A stretch of DNA of 24,249 bases from the NCBI GenBank assembly GCA_910585875.1, contig CAJUIK010000016.1:1-24249 (forward strand). The letters run 5' to 3'. Shown in pieces: positions 5,604 to 14,658 of the stretch. Each line of letters begins with the position of its first letter. The stretch's first letter is position 1. This DNA is from an uncultured Eubacteriales bacterium. Its GTDB lineage: Bacteria > Bacillota > Clostridia > Oscillospirales > Butyricicoccaceae. The notes beneath the pieces are model-generated. The model saw only the letters and a list, made by a program, of their open reading frames with translations. It had not been told where the DNA came from and searched no databases. The position numbers and the translations under genes were made by a program.

Positions 5604-8600
5604 ATGAAAGTACGCAAACGGATATTGTCCGCCCTGCTGGCGGCCTCTATGCTGTTTTCCGCTTCCGCCCCAGCCTGGGCGGCCGAGGGAGACGGAGGCT
5701 CTGGGGCGAGTCAATCCGCTGTCAAAGGCGAAATCCGCGCCACCCTGCGCCTGGATTATGCCCAGAATCTGAAAGCGATAAAAGGCCACAATGTACAGGT
5801 ATTTTTGAAACCAGGCCTGAACACAACGCCAAATTTGAACAATGAGGATGCCTCAAAACGTGACAAAGGCTTTAATTTGTGGGAGGTTAACTCCCCTCAA
5901 ACTGTGGGCGGCTATACCGCCGCTGTCATTGCCAAAAACCGTGACGGCGGCGTAATGGAAACCGCAACGGAGAACAATTGGCCTGGATATCTGGAAGTGT
6001 CCATAGACAACCTGCCCCAAGGCGAGTATACTCTGACTTTTGTAGGGATTGGATACGCGACTTTTTCTCAAAATATTAAAATCGATCAATACTCTCAGCA
6101 CCTGGTTATCGGCACTGGAGACAATACTTTTACTCTGGGCGATTTAACCGGCGACGGAAAGGTGGATCAGGCGGATCTCGATCGATTTGAACAAAATGAT
6201 TATCTGAATACCCCTCCCTCCGAGGCCGATTTACAGCAGGTCGGCTTTAACGGCGACGGCATTATTGATATCATTGACTTGGCTTATGTGAAGCGTAGCT
6301 CTGTGATTAAGCCTGCCAGCAGCACAGTACCCTCCGACGCCCAGCTGAACGACACTGTGCTCCTGGTTCCGCCGGTCGATACGACGTCTTTCCAGAAAAT
6401 TTTAGAGGATAATGGAACTTCTATCAGCGGCAATATTGAGGATCTCTTTGAGGATAATGGCCAAGCTGTGCAGTTGACCTCCGCCAAGGATAAAATCGAG
6501 CTGCCCATGGAATTTTCTACCGAACGAGAATTGGAACAAATTGTCCTCAATGCGCCCAATAGCAACATTGGCGCCAAAAAAGGCTCTGTAACGGTAGAAT
6601 ACAATGATGGCTCTACAGAAAATCTGTCCTTTGACGCCACGTTGCCTGAAGGCGTTCATGCCATTGGGCGAGCTGGGGACGGTTCCCGCTCTATCGTCAT
6701 CAACCTGGGCAAGCGGGTGCCGGTGAAGAAAATCACCATCTCCGTTGAAAAAACCCCCTCGGGCTATGTGGCGGTGGAATCCATCCAGTTCTTGAAAGAC
6801 ATTGTGCCGGAAAACCCGGTGGCGCCCAACAGAATGGTTCGGAACCTGAGAGCCGAGGCAGGGAGCGAAACAGTTAGCCTGCGCTGGAGCGAACTGCCCA
6901 ACGTCACCGGTTACAAAGTAGAATACTGGATGGTAGAAAAAGAGTCCGAGAAAAAGACTTTGCCGGTAAACGTCCCCTATGCCGAGATTTCCGGCTTGGA
7001 GAACCTGAAAACTTATCGCTTCCGGGTGGTTCCCACTGCTGATGAAGGCGCCTGGGAGGGCGATTACTGCGAACCCATCGAGGCCACGCCTCAGCCCAAC
7101 AAAGCGCCGGACGCGCCGGACATGGTGAGCGTTCAAGAGCTGGAGGGCAAACTGGGCGTCTCCTGGAAGAAATCCAAAGCGGCCACCTATTATCAAGTGT
7201 TCTACAAAAAAACGGCCGATCCAGACACCGCTTATCAGCAGGTGGGCGGCAATCTGACAGAAACCAGCATTACTATCGAAAGCTTAAACAATGAAGTTTC
7301 CTACTCCATCTATATCATCGCCGGCAACGAAGTGGGCAAAAGCGGCAAATCCCGCATTGCAGAAGGCACGCCCAAGGCTGTGAAATATGACGCTTTGGAA
7401 CTGCCCGACAAAGCCCTGCTGGACGCGAGCAAAATTAAGAGCGTCAGATTGGCGGATAAAAACAACTACGCCCCCGGCGAATACACTGCCGAAGCGCCGT
7501 TTGACCCCAAATTCCTTACCGACGACAACCTCCGCACCCATTGGACCGCCCGGAACTGGGCCGGCAACGAGCATATTATCTGCGAATTCAATGAGCCAGT
7601 GGACTTGCAGGCTGTGATTTGGGCGCCCCGGCTGGACGGCAATTACCCCAACCAGCTGCGGGCTTACAGTATCCAGGTTTGGTATAATGGCGAAGAAACA
7701 GACGCCGCAGCCAACAAAAACGGCCATCTGCTGGTTCCCGACCCCAACCGGGGCGGCATAGACAATAACGGCGGCTCTGGCGGCGGCGACGTCCACACCT
7801 GGCCCAATATCCCCAACAGAACCCAGATTCCCACCAGCCGTTATGCTATCCTGCCCTTCGACCCTCAGAAAAAGGTCATTCAGATCAGCGTGGCTGTGGA
7901 GCAAGCCGGCTATCAGCTGGTCAGCTGCTCTGAACTGAAATTCGTGGAGTATGACCCTGAAAAATCTCTGCCGGATCAAATCCGAGCTCTGTTTGCCGAC
8001 GATCTGTATACCCAGCTGAATCCTGCAACAACGTCGGCGACTATTACAGAGTTAAGAAAAAAGCTGGAAGAAGACAAGTTCTATTATTTCAACATCCCCA
8101 CCCTGCAAGACGAGTTAAACTTGGCAGAAGAGCTGCTGCAAAACGACAACACTCTGGGCGCTAAGAGCACGATTGTCGAGGGCATCCAGTCCCGCAGCAA
8201 CGGCGTGGACGGCGAGAAATATAAACAATCCGGCAGCGACCTCCAGCCCTTGGGCGCGGCGGCCCAGGCCAACGAAGAAATTACCGTTTATGCCTCCGGT
8301 ATTCCCGATAACCAATCTGTCGCCCTGTACGCCAGCCAGTTCAACGCCGAGGCTTCTGCTTGGCGGGCTGAAATTGGCCAAGTGAAGAATGGCCGGAATA
8401 TCTTTACTGTGCCCAAAATCGGCAGCCAGAATACCCAGCGGGGCGGCAGCCTGTATTTGAGCTACAGCGGCGCCACGCCGGAAAATATCAAGCTCCATGT
8501 GCGCCGCGCTGTCGATATCCCCGTGCTGGAGCTTTCGGATTGGTATGACGACGATATGACGCCAGAAACTCGGAAAGAGCGTATCCAAGCCTATCTGACC

Positions 8601-10775
8601 GAGTTGGACAGCTATATCACAGCCAATAAAATCACCAGCAGCGATACCGACATCTATAACGTCACAGAAATTTCCACTCCTGTGGTTCTGCTGTCCCTGC
8701 CCGCTAAGGCGGTCGACGGCGGTCTTGGCGGTACAACGGAGAATAAGGTTAATCAGCTTTATAACTCCATCGAGGCTTGGGAAGATCTGATGCACATCTG
8801 CAAGACCACCCAGGGCATCGACGCCACTTATGGCGCCAACGATATGCAGTCCCGTCAGAATATCCGCTGTATGCAGATGTTTGCCGGCGCCTTCATGTAC
8901 GCGGCGGGCAACCACATCGGCATCGGCTATGGCTCCTGCGCCGGCATGGTAGGCGGTATGCCCATTGAGAATCTGCCTGAGAACGCCACGGCCAACAATA
9001 TATTCGGCTGGGGCATCGCCCACGAAATCGGCCACAATATGGATAAACTGGGCAAGGCCGAAATCACCAACAACATCTATTCTATCATGGCGCAGACCTA
9101 TGACGGAAAGGACAACACCCTGAAGTCCCGCCTGGAAAACAGCGGAAAGTACCCCCGTATCTTTGAAAAAGTTGCCCAGGGCTATCCCGGCGCCTCCAAC
9201 GACGTGTTCACCCAACTGGGAATGTATTGGCAGCTGCATCTGGCCTATGACGAAGGCAAGACCCAAGGCGTCGAGGACAAAGACGGCCCCATGAACTTCT
9301 ACAACAAGTTCTTTAAGGCTTGGAAAGAGGGAACATATACCAAAGATTCTCCCAACGCCAGCGCGGATGAAAAGTTTGCCCTCACCGCTTCTGCCATCGC
9401 TAATAAGGATCTGACCGAGTTCTTCACCCGCTGGGGCGTGACGCTGAGCGACGCGGTAAAAACCAAGCTGGGCAGTTATTCCAAGGAAGACCGGGCTATC
9501 TGGTATCTGAGCGACCAGAGCCGCCGGGACCGGCTGAATCAAAAAGATCCTGCATCTGGTTCCATTACCGCCCAGGCCTCCAAAGAATTTGATGAAACTG
9601 GTAAAATCAGCAAAACCAACATCAAAATTACCATCGATTCTTCCGCTGTTGAAGGGAATATCCAAGGCTATGAAATCCTGCGCAACGAAACGCCCATCGG
9701 CTTCGTCGTTCACAACGACAAGGAAGCGAACAGCTATACCGATATCATCGGCTCGGGCAATCATCTGACTTTCCATTATGAAGTGAAGGCTTATGACACC
9801 CTGGGCAATCTTATTGGCACAGCCTCCACTGAGGAAGTGCGGATTGCCTATGACAAGACTGTGAACCCCAACGCTTATACCCTGACTCGCAGCGACGACA
9901 AAACTACCGCTACCTTTACCCTGACGGAGGAAACCGCCGTTTCGGGTATTAAGCTGGAAGGCGCCGCCAACAGCGTGGGCGCCGGCCAATTCACTGTCAC
10001 CGTAACAGACGTCGGCGGCAAGGAAACCACAGCCCGGCAAGATACATTCGGGCACAATTTGGCCGTAGACGATCGTAATAGCTTCTTGACTTACTTCCAA
10101 AAGCCCGGCGCCAAAAGCGACGACACCCGTATTTGGACTTATGACGCCAAGAAAGTTGTCGTCACCGGTCTGCCCACCGATCTGCCGGATGACAAGATTC
10201 AGTTGGTCAGCTATGCTGGCGACGACGTTTCTTTCCTGGAAGACGCCAACGGCTTTATCGGCCGGTTGAGCGAAGATTACACATACGACGTCGGAGAAGG
10301 CAAAACCGATACTATTAAGGCGGGCACGCTGGTCATCGTGGGCAATTACCGCGGAGACCCTGTGTTTAACGTCGTCAAAGTAAAGGGCCGCTTCACCAAA
10401 ACCGTGGTGGATGCAGACCCGAAGCCGGACGATCCAACCGCAGACGAGGTTACTTTTAAAGAAGAGGAGCGTCTTCTGGACGGCTATGCGCTGATGTTTG
10501 CCGAAATTCCCGAAGATGGAGAAGTCAGCGATATCAGCGACGGCTTGTTTATCTTTGTGCCCAACGTACAGAAAGAGGCCGAGCTCCAGGAAGTCTCCCA
10601 TTGCGACGGCGCCAACCTGCTGCCCAGCCAAATCAAAGTGGAGCTTTATCGCACAGACGACCCGAGCAGCACGAAAAACGAACGTCTGACGGCAGAAACC
10701 CTGTGGGTTCATAGCCCCGGCGGCGAAGAGCTGCCCACCATCACCCTGACCAAGGATCAGGAGGTCGCAAAATGA
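5604..10775 (+). CDS. Secreted multidomain M60-like (enhancin-type) metallopeptidase with dockerin
   Basis: The start ATG at 5604 has AAAGGA nine bases upstream; the in-frame ATG at 5583 has none. The 1723-residue protein shows a signal peptide (1-26, ending PAWA), a beta-sandwich X-module/CnaB-like domain (about 40-173), a dockerin with two calcium loops (GDLTGDGKVDQADL at 179-192 and NGDGIIDIIDL at about 216-226), a beta-rich galactose-binding-like domain (about 280-400), two fibronectin III domains (about 411-496 and 502-590), an F5/8C-type carbohydrate-binding domain (about 605-783), a helical spacer (to about 873), and the M60 domain (about 873-1283). The zinc site is HEIGH at 1140-1144 plus E1153, fitting HExxH-x8-E. 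The last ~400 residues are beta-rich and unassigned. M60 peptidases cleave O-glycosylated (mucin-like) proteins. No SLH, sortase or membrane anchor is present. It overlaps the next gene by 4 bp. Confidence 0.92.
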   Translation: MKVRKRILSALLAASMLFSASAPAWAAEGDGGSGASQSAVKGEIRATLRLDYAQNLKAIKGHNVQVFLKPGLNTTPNLNNEDASKRDKGFNLWEVNSPQTVGGYTAAVIAKNRDGGVMETATENNWPGYLEVSIDNLPQGEYTLTFVGIGYATFSQNIKIDQYSQHLVIGTGDNTFTLGDLTGDGKVDQADLDRFEQNDYLNTPPSEADLQQVGFNGDGIIDIIDLAYVKRSSVIKPASSTVPSDAQLNDTVLLVPPVDTTSFQKILEDNGTSISGNIEDLFEDNGQAVQLTSAKDKIELPMEFSTERELEQIVLNAPNSNIGAKKGSVTVEYNDGSTENLSFDATLPEGVHAIGRAGDGSRSIVINLGKRVPVKKITISVEKTPSGYVAVESIQFLKDIVPENPVAPNRMVRNLRAEAGSETVSLRWSELPNVTGYKVEYWMVEKESEKKTLPVNVPYAEISGLENLKTYRFRVVPTADEGAWEGDYCEPIEATPQPNKAPDAPDMVSVQELEGKLGVSWKKSKAATYYQVFYKKTADPDTAYQQVGGNLTETSITIESLNNEVSYSIYIIAGNEVGKSGKSRIAEGTPKAVKYDALELPDKALLDASKIKSVRLADKNNYAPGEYTAEAPFDPKFLTDDNLRTHWTARNWAGNEHIICEFNEPVDLQAVIWAPRLDGNYPNQLRAYSIQVWYNGEETDAAANKNGHLLVPDPNRGGIDNNGGSGGGDVHTWPNIPNRTQIPTSRYAILPFDPQKKVIQISVAVEQAGYQLVSCSELKFVEYDPEKSLPDQIRALFADDLYTQLNPATTSATITELRKKLEEDKFYYFNIPTLQDELNLAEELLQNDNTLGAKSTIVEGIQSRSNGVDGEKYKQSGSDLQPLGAAAQANEEITVYASGIPDNQSVALYASQFNAEASAWRAEIGQVKNGRNIFTVPKIGSQNTQRGGSLYLSYSGATPENIKLHVRRAVDIPVLELSDWYDDDMTPETRKERIQAYLTELDSYITANKITSSDTDIYNVTEISTPVVLLSLPAKAVDGGLGGTTENKVNQLYNSIEAWEDLMHICKTTQGIDATYGANDMQSRQNIRCMQMFAGAFMYAAGNHIGIGYGSCAGMVGGMPIENLPENATANNIFGWGIAHEIGHNMDKLGKAEITNNIYSIMAQTYDGKDNTLKSRLENSGKYPRIFEKVAQGYPGASNDVFTQLGMYWQLHLAYDEGKTQGVEDKDGPMNFYNKFFKAWKEGTYTKDSPNASADEKFALTASAIANKDLTEFFTRWGVTLSDAVKTKLGSYSKEDRAIWYLSDQSRRDRLNQKDPASGSITAQASKEFDETGKISKTNIKITIDSSAVEGNIQGYEILRNETPIGFVVHNDKEANSYTDIIGSGNHLTFHYEVKAYDTLGNLIGTASTEEVRIAYDKTVNPNAYTLTRSDDKTTATFTLTEETAVSGIKLEGAANSVGAGQFTVTVTDVGGKETTARQDTFGHNLAVDDRNSFLTYFQKPGAKSDDTRIWTYDAKKVVVTGLPTDLPDDKIQLVSYAGDDVSFLEDANGFIGRLSEDYTYDVGEGKTDTIKAGTLVIVGNYRGDPVFNVVKVKGRFTKTVVDADPKPDDPTADEVTFKEEERLLDGYALMFAEIPEDGEVSDISDGLFIFVPNVQKEAELQEVSHCDGANLLPSQIKVELYRTDDPSSTKNERLTAETLWVHSPGGEELPTITLTKDQEVAK
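6132..6302 (+). other. Dockerin type I-like domain within the M60 peptidase
   Basis: This coding segment holds two EF-hand-like repeats with D-x-T-G-D-G-x-V-D-x-x-D and N-G-D-G-I-I-D-I-I-D patterns about 38 residues apart. It follows a beta-sandwich domain ending GEYTLTFVGIGYATF, the arrangement of X-module/dockerin pairs. Dockerins bind cohesin domains. Confidence 0.82.
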
Positions 10776-12169
10776 AAAAATTGACCCAAAAAGCCGCTTC
10801 TTTTTTGCTGGCTTGGGCGCTGCTGCTGGGGCTTATGCCCCAGCAGGCCCTGGCCGCCGACGCCAACGTCGAGCTGAAATACCAGCCCGAAAGCACGGGC
10901 CTGTATCTGGGCCTGGCCGGCCTGAACCCAGAGAACGTGATTTACGGCGTCCAGCTTAAACTGACGCTGACCGGCGAGATGAGCTCGGATATCCTCTACC
11001 TGGAGCCGGCGGACGGCCTGGCTTTCAGCCCGGACAAGGCCTCTCAGGTATCGGCCAAAGACGGTAAAACCACCTTGACTCTGCACCTGGTTTCCGCCTA
11101 CGCCCTGAACAACCAAACGACTTTGGATATGGGCCTGCTGAAAACCGACGGCAAAGCCACAATCTCCGCCGCAGAATACGCGCTGGTCACTTCCAAAACT
11201 TTTTATGACACAGACGAAACTGGCCAAAACCCTGACAACCGCTTGACCATGAACAAAATTAACTTTGGGCAAGGCAGCGTGGGCCCCAACCGGCCCAGCG
11301 GCGGCGACAGCGACGGCTCCTCCTCCGGTTCCGGCGGCGGCACCAGCTATGAAATCTCGACGCCCCAGTCGGCCCACGGCTCCTATTCCGTCAGCCCCTC
11401 CAACGCCCGCCAGGGACAGGTCGTCACGGTGACCTGCTCTCCGGAAGCCGGCTATCGGGTGGAATCGCTGATCGTTACCGACGCCTCCGGCGCCCGGGTT
11501 GCCGTGGCCAGCGAGACCGCCAACCGCTATACCTTCCGTATGCCCTCCTCCGCCGTCAGCATCCAGGTAATCTTCTCCCCCATCCAGGGCCAGGCTGTGG
11601 ACGGCGCTCAGACCTTCTCCGACGTGTCCCCCAGCGATTGGTTCTATGACGCGGCCCAGTATGTCTGCGCCCGGGGCATGATGAACGGCATGGGCGACGG
11701 GACCTTCGCCCCCTATACCGCCACCAGCCGGAGCATGATCGTCACCATCCTCTATCGGCTGGAGGGCCAGCCCCCGGTTTCCGCCTCCGGCGGATTCTCC
11801 GACGTGGCGGCGGACCAGTGGTATTCCAACGCCGTGGCCTGGGCTTCAGCCAACGGCATCGTCACCGGCTATGGCGAGGAGCGGGCCGGCCAGTTCGGCC
11901 CGGGGGATTCCATCACCCGCCAGCAGATGGCGGCCATCCTGATGCGGTACGCCAAGTATAAAGGCTACAATGTGGACGCCCGGAACCAGCTGACGGCCTT
12001 TGCCGACGCCGGCGCCGTGGAGCCCTACGCTGTGGAAGCCATGCAATGGGCCAACGCCGCCGGACTGATCAATGGCGTGACGGAAACCTCTCTGGAGCCC
12101 GCCGGCAACGCCAACCGAGCCCAAGCAGCCGCGCTTCTGATGCGTTTTTGCGAAAATATCGCCAAATAA
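10772..12169 (+). CDS. S-layer homology surface protein, putative anchor of the M60 peptidase
   Basis: The ATG overlaps the TGA of the peptidase gene (ATGA), indicating translational coupling. The 465-residue protein has a signal peptide (1-29, ending ALA), a beta-rich domain at about 31-145 with the pattern of a cohesin-like jelly roll (inference), a short segment to 166, and a Gly/Ser/Pro linker at 169-192. A divergent InlB B-repeat/'bacterial repeat' domain lies at about 193-271 (HGSYSVSPSNARQGQVVTVTCSPEAGYRV). Three S-layer homology repeats follow at about 280-333, 341-395 and 407-462, with FSDV..., FSDVAADQWYSNAV and FADAGAVEPYAVEAM starts. SLH repeats bind pyruvylated secondary cell wall polymers, so the protein sits on the envelope. 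Coupling to a dockerin-bearing, anchorless enzyme suggests it tethers or receives that enzyme. Confidence 0.9.
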   Translation: MKKLTQKAASFLLAWALLLGLMPQQALAADANVELKYQPESTGLYLGLAGLNPENVIYGVQLKLTLTGEMSSDILYLEPADGLAFSPDKASQVSAKDGKTTLTLHLVSAYALNNQTTLDMGLLKTDGKATISAAEYALVTSKTFYDTDETGQNPDNRLTMNKINFGQGSVGPNRPSGGDSDGSSSGSGGGTSYEISTPQSAHGSYSVSPSNARQGQVVTVTCSPEAGYRVESLIVTDASGARVAVASETANRYTFRMPSSAVSIQVIFSPIQGQAVDGAQTFSDVSPSDWFYDAAQYVCARGMMNGMGDGTFAPYTATSRSMIVTILYRLEGQPPVSASGGFSDVAADQWYSNAVAWASANGIVTGYGEERAGQFGPGDSITRQQMAAILMRYAKYKGYNVDARNQLTAFADAGAVEPYAVEAMQWANAAGLINGVTETSLEPAGNANRAQAAALLMRFCENIAK

Positions 12170-12206
12170 CCTGGGGCTTTCCCCCAATTTCCCTCTCTGC
12201 ATACCA

Positions 12207-12239
12207 AAAGAGCGGCCAACTGCTGGCCGCTCTTTTTTT
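12207..12239 (+). terminator. Terminator of the M60/SLH operon
   Basis: GAGCGGCCA (12210-12218) pairs with TGGCCGCTC (12224-12232), loop of five, followed by seven T. Confidence 0.93.
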
Positions 12240-12346
12240 GCGCTGAGAACTTTTTCTCCCTTTTGTGAAATTTCTTGTCGCTTTTTGTCGTAAAAGCTGA
12301 CGGAAGCCGGTACAATAAAAGGATAACCACAGATGGAGGAGCGAAT

Positions 12347-12949
12347 ATGCAGGGATCGACTTATGGATATATCCGGGTATCCAGCACAGACCAGAATGAA
12401 GAGCGCCAGCTGCTGGCCATGAGCCAAAGAGCCGTGCCGCGAAAAAACCTTTACATCGATAAGCAGTCGGGCAAGGATTTCGACCGCCCTCAATACCGGC
12501 GGATGCTCCGGCACATCAAGCCGGGCGACCTGCTCTATATCCTGAGCATCGACAGGCTGGGCCGCAATTATCAGGAGATTCAGGAGCAGTGGCGGGTGTT
12601 GACCAAGGATAAGCGGGCGGACGTCTGCGTCATCGATATGCCTCTGCTGGACACCCGCAACGGCAAGGATTTAATGGGCGCCTTTATCGCCGACCTGGTC
12701 TTGCAGATTCTTTCCTTCGTGGCCCAAAACGAGCGGGAAAACATCCGAACGCGCCAGGCCCAGGGCATCGAAGCGGCCCGGGCCCGGGGCGTTCAGTTCG
12801 GCAGGCCCCCTGCTCCCTTGCCCGAAAACTACCACAACGCCTATCTCCGCTGGAAAGCCGGGCAGATCACCGGCGTGGCCGCCGCCGACGAGTGCGGGAT
12901 GCCCCTTTCCACCTTTCGCTACCGGGCCGCCCGGTATAAAAAACAGTGA
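12347..12949 (+). CDS. Small serine recombinase (resolvase/invertase family)
   Basis: The 200-residue protein starts at an ATG with GGAGG seven bases upstream. The N-terminal catalytic domain (about 5-145) has YIRVSSTDQN with catalytic Ser12, and SIDRLGRN with the paired arginines that activate the phosphate. The long E helix ENERENIRTRQAQGIEAARARG leads to the short C-terminal HTH (GVQFGRPP to the end, with GQITGVAAADECGMPLSTFRYR). This is the size of Hin/Gin invertases and Tn3-type resolvases, which act on short crossover sites. No transposase, IS or integron accompanies it. Its upstream region has TACAAT (12311-12316) but no good -35; the direct repeat TTGTCG...TTGTCG lies just before it. 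It could control a DNA inversion or be a remnant of a mobile element; neither is shown. Confidence 0.9.
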   Translation: MQGSTYGYIRVSSTDQNEERQLLAMSQRAVPRKNLYIDKQSGKDFDRPQYRRMLRHIKPGDLLYILSIDRLGRNYQEIQEQWRVLTKDKRADVCVIDMPLLDTRNGKDLMGAFIADLVLQILSFVAQNERENIRTRQAQGIEAARARGVQFGRPPAPLPENYHNAYLRWKAGQITGVAAADECGMPLSTFRYRAARYKKQ

Positions 12950-13045
12950 AGAAAAGCTGGATAGAAAACCCATTCCTTGCTCGCCGCTCTTATGCCCCGG
13001 CAGCTGTCAAAATCTCTGTTTTTCCGGCAGTTTTGGCTTCGGCGC

Positions 13046-13074
13046 AAAAAAAGCCGGCTTTCGCCAGCTTTTTT
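13046..13074. terminator. Bidirectional terminator between recombinase and htrA
   Basis: AAGCCGGC (13051-13058) pairs with GCCAGCTT (13063-13070) with one mismatch and a TTTC loop, flanked by an A-run on the left and a T-run on the right. It serves both convergent genes. Confidence 0.85.
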
Positions 13075-13101
13075 ATTTGGATTTTGGCGGAGACTTTGCA
13101 A

Positions 13102-14484
13102 TCAGCTGGCCAGCTGATTGGCGTCTTTCAGCACCAAGTCCACCGTCACTTTTTCCCCTTGCCGGCGCAGCTCCACCTTGACGGTGTCGCCCACCTTGCA
13201 TTTGTCCTTGGCGTAATTCAGCTCGGAGATGGTGGACACCGGGCTGCCGTTGAAGGCCGCGATATAATCGCCCACTTCCAGGCCCGCCAGATCCGCCGCG
13301 CCGCCGCGGACCACCTCGGCCACCCGGACGCCTGTTTCCACGCCCTGCATCTGAGCATAATAGGGGTTGATTTCCTCTACCGTCACGCCCAGCATGGGCC
13401 GGTCTTGGACAGAACCGAAATTGATAAAATCCTGGGCCACCTTCAGCGCGGTGTTGCTGGGAATGGCGAAGCCGATGCCCACCGCCTCCGACGTTTTGAT
13501 TTTGGCGGAAACCACGCCGACCACCTCGCCCCGGCTGTTAAACAGCGGGCCGCCGGAGTTGCCCGGGTTGATAGAGGCGTCGGTCTGCATCAGGTTCATC
13601 ACATAATTGCCCATCTGGATATCCCGGCTCACCGAGGAGATGGAGCCCTGGGTCATAGTGTTGGCGAATTCCAGCCCCAGGGGGTTGCCGATGACGATGG
13701 CGGGCTCGCCCACCACTACCTGGTCGGAATCGCCGAATTTGGCCGCTTTCAGGCCCTCTGCCTGGATTTTAATGACGGCCACGTCGGTTTTCTCGTCTGT
13801 TCCGACGACCTCTGCCTCATACTCCTTGCCGTCATAGGTGCGCACTGTGATATTCAGCGCGTCGGCCACCACATGGTCGTTGGTGATGATATAGCCGTCC
13901 TCCCGCATGATAATGCCGGTGCCCACGCCGCTGCCATTGGACATTTGCGTAGTGATCGCCACCACGGAGGAGACGTTGCTCTCATAAATCTGAGCGGCTG
14001 TGAGAGAATCTTCCGAGTAAGAAGGCTGATAGACCACCTTTGTGCCGCCGGAGCCCACATTGTCCGTCTGGCCGCTATTTCCGCCGGTTTGATATCCGGC
14101 CCAGCGCAGATATCCCGCTGTAGAGCCCACGGAAACCGCCGCTACCAAGGCCAGAGCCGCCGCCCCCTTGAAAAAGCCCTTGGCCCTGCCGCCCTGTTTT
14201 TTTATTTTGACGCTGTTCTGCCGAGGCTGGTCGTAATAGGGCCGGCCCTCCAGAGGCTGGCTCCAATCCTGCTGGGGCTGAGGGGCGGGCTGGGCCTGGC
14301 CCACCCGCCAGCCGGGCGCCTGCTGAGGCTGCTCCTCCGCCTCAATCCAGCTCGGCCGGTTCTCCGGCTGGTTTGCCGGGCGGATCTGGTATTGATATTG
14401 CTCCTGTCCGCCGCTTTCTGTCTGCTGGGGCCGGTTTTCGCCAGTTTCCTGCTCTTCCCACGGATTCTTGTTGTAGTCGCTCAT
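13102..14484 (-). CDS. htrA: HtrA/DegP-like membrane serine protease with PDZ domain
   Basis: The start at 14484 is set by AAGGAGG eight bases upstream. The 460-residue protein has a hydrophilic Gln/Pro/Asn-rich cytoplasmic N-terminus (1-95), one membrane helix (about 105-125), a trypsin-like domain with H204 (TNDHVV), D234 (EKTDVAV) and S310 (NPGNSGGPLF), and a single PDZ domain (about 364-455). This is the standard Firmicute HtrA layout: the protease faces outside and degrades or refolds damaged secreted proteins. The gene is divergent from tdh-kbl and convergent with the recombinase. It is a single-gene unit with its own promoter. The neighbouring secreted giant protein is a plausible client, but nothing in the sequence ties them together. 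Confidence 0.95.
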   Translation of the reverse strand: MSDYNKNPWEEQETGENRPQQTESGGQEQYQYQIRPANQPENRPSWIEAEEQPQQAPGWRVGQAQPAPQPQQDWSQPLEGRPYYDQPRQNSVKIKKQGGRAKGFFKGAAALALVAAVSVGSTAGYLRWAGYQTGGNSGQTDNVGSGGTKVVYQPSYSEDSLTAAQIYESNVSSVVAITTQMSNGSGVGTGIIMREDGYIITNDHVVADALNITVRTYDGKEYEAEVVGTDEKTDVAVIKIQAEGLKAAKFGDSDQVVVGEPAIVIGNPLGLEFANTMTQGSISSVSRDIQMGNYVMNLMQTDASINPGNSGGPLFNSRGEVVGVVSAKIKTSEAVGIGFAIPSNTALKVAQDFINFGSVQDRPMLGVTVEEINPYYAQMQGVETGVRVAEVVRGGAADLAGLEVGDYIAAFNGSPVSTISELNYAKDKCKVGDTVKVELRRQGEKVTVDLVLKDANQLAS

Positions 14485-14557
14485 CTGAATTTCCTCCTTA
14501 TCTGCCAAAAAGGGGGTCGGACTCCGCCGCGCCGCCTTTCTTTCTCTTTCTGTTCCT

Positions 14558-14585
14558 ATTATCCCTTGTAAATATGAAAATGCAA
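14558..14585 (-). promoter_or_regulatory. Promoter of htrA
   Basis: On the - strand TTGCAT (14580-14585) and GATAAT (14558-14563) are 16 bases apart, giving a leader of about 65 bases. Confidence 0.65.
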
Positions 14586-14658
14586 TAGCGGAAAATCGAA
14601 TAATTTGTAAATCGGCCGGACGCCTTTGTGAATCTTTTTTCACATTTCAACTATTTGC

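Noticed and set aside
8115..10712. An 865-codon open frame on the - strand opposite the M60 peptidase
   Set aside because: It has no ribosome binding site or family similarity, reads as low-complexity Gly/Val/His-rich sequence, and mirrors the codon bias of the real + strand gene with its signal peptide and zinc site.
9500..10775. Sortase or SLH anchor at the end of the M60 peptidase
   Set aside because: There is no LPxTG-like motif, no C-terminal hydrophobic segment with basic tail and no SLH repeat; the protein ends in a hydrophilic stretch.
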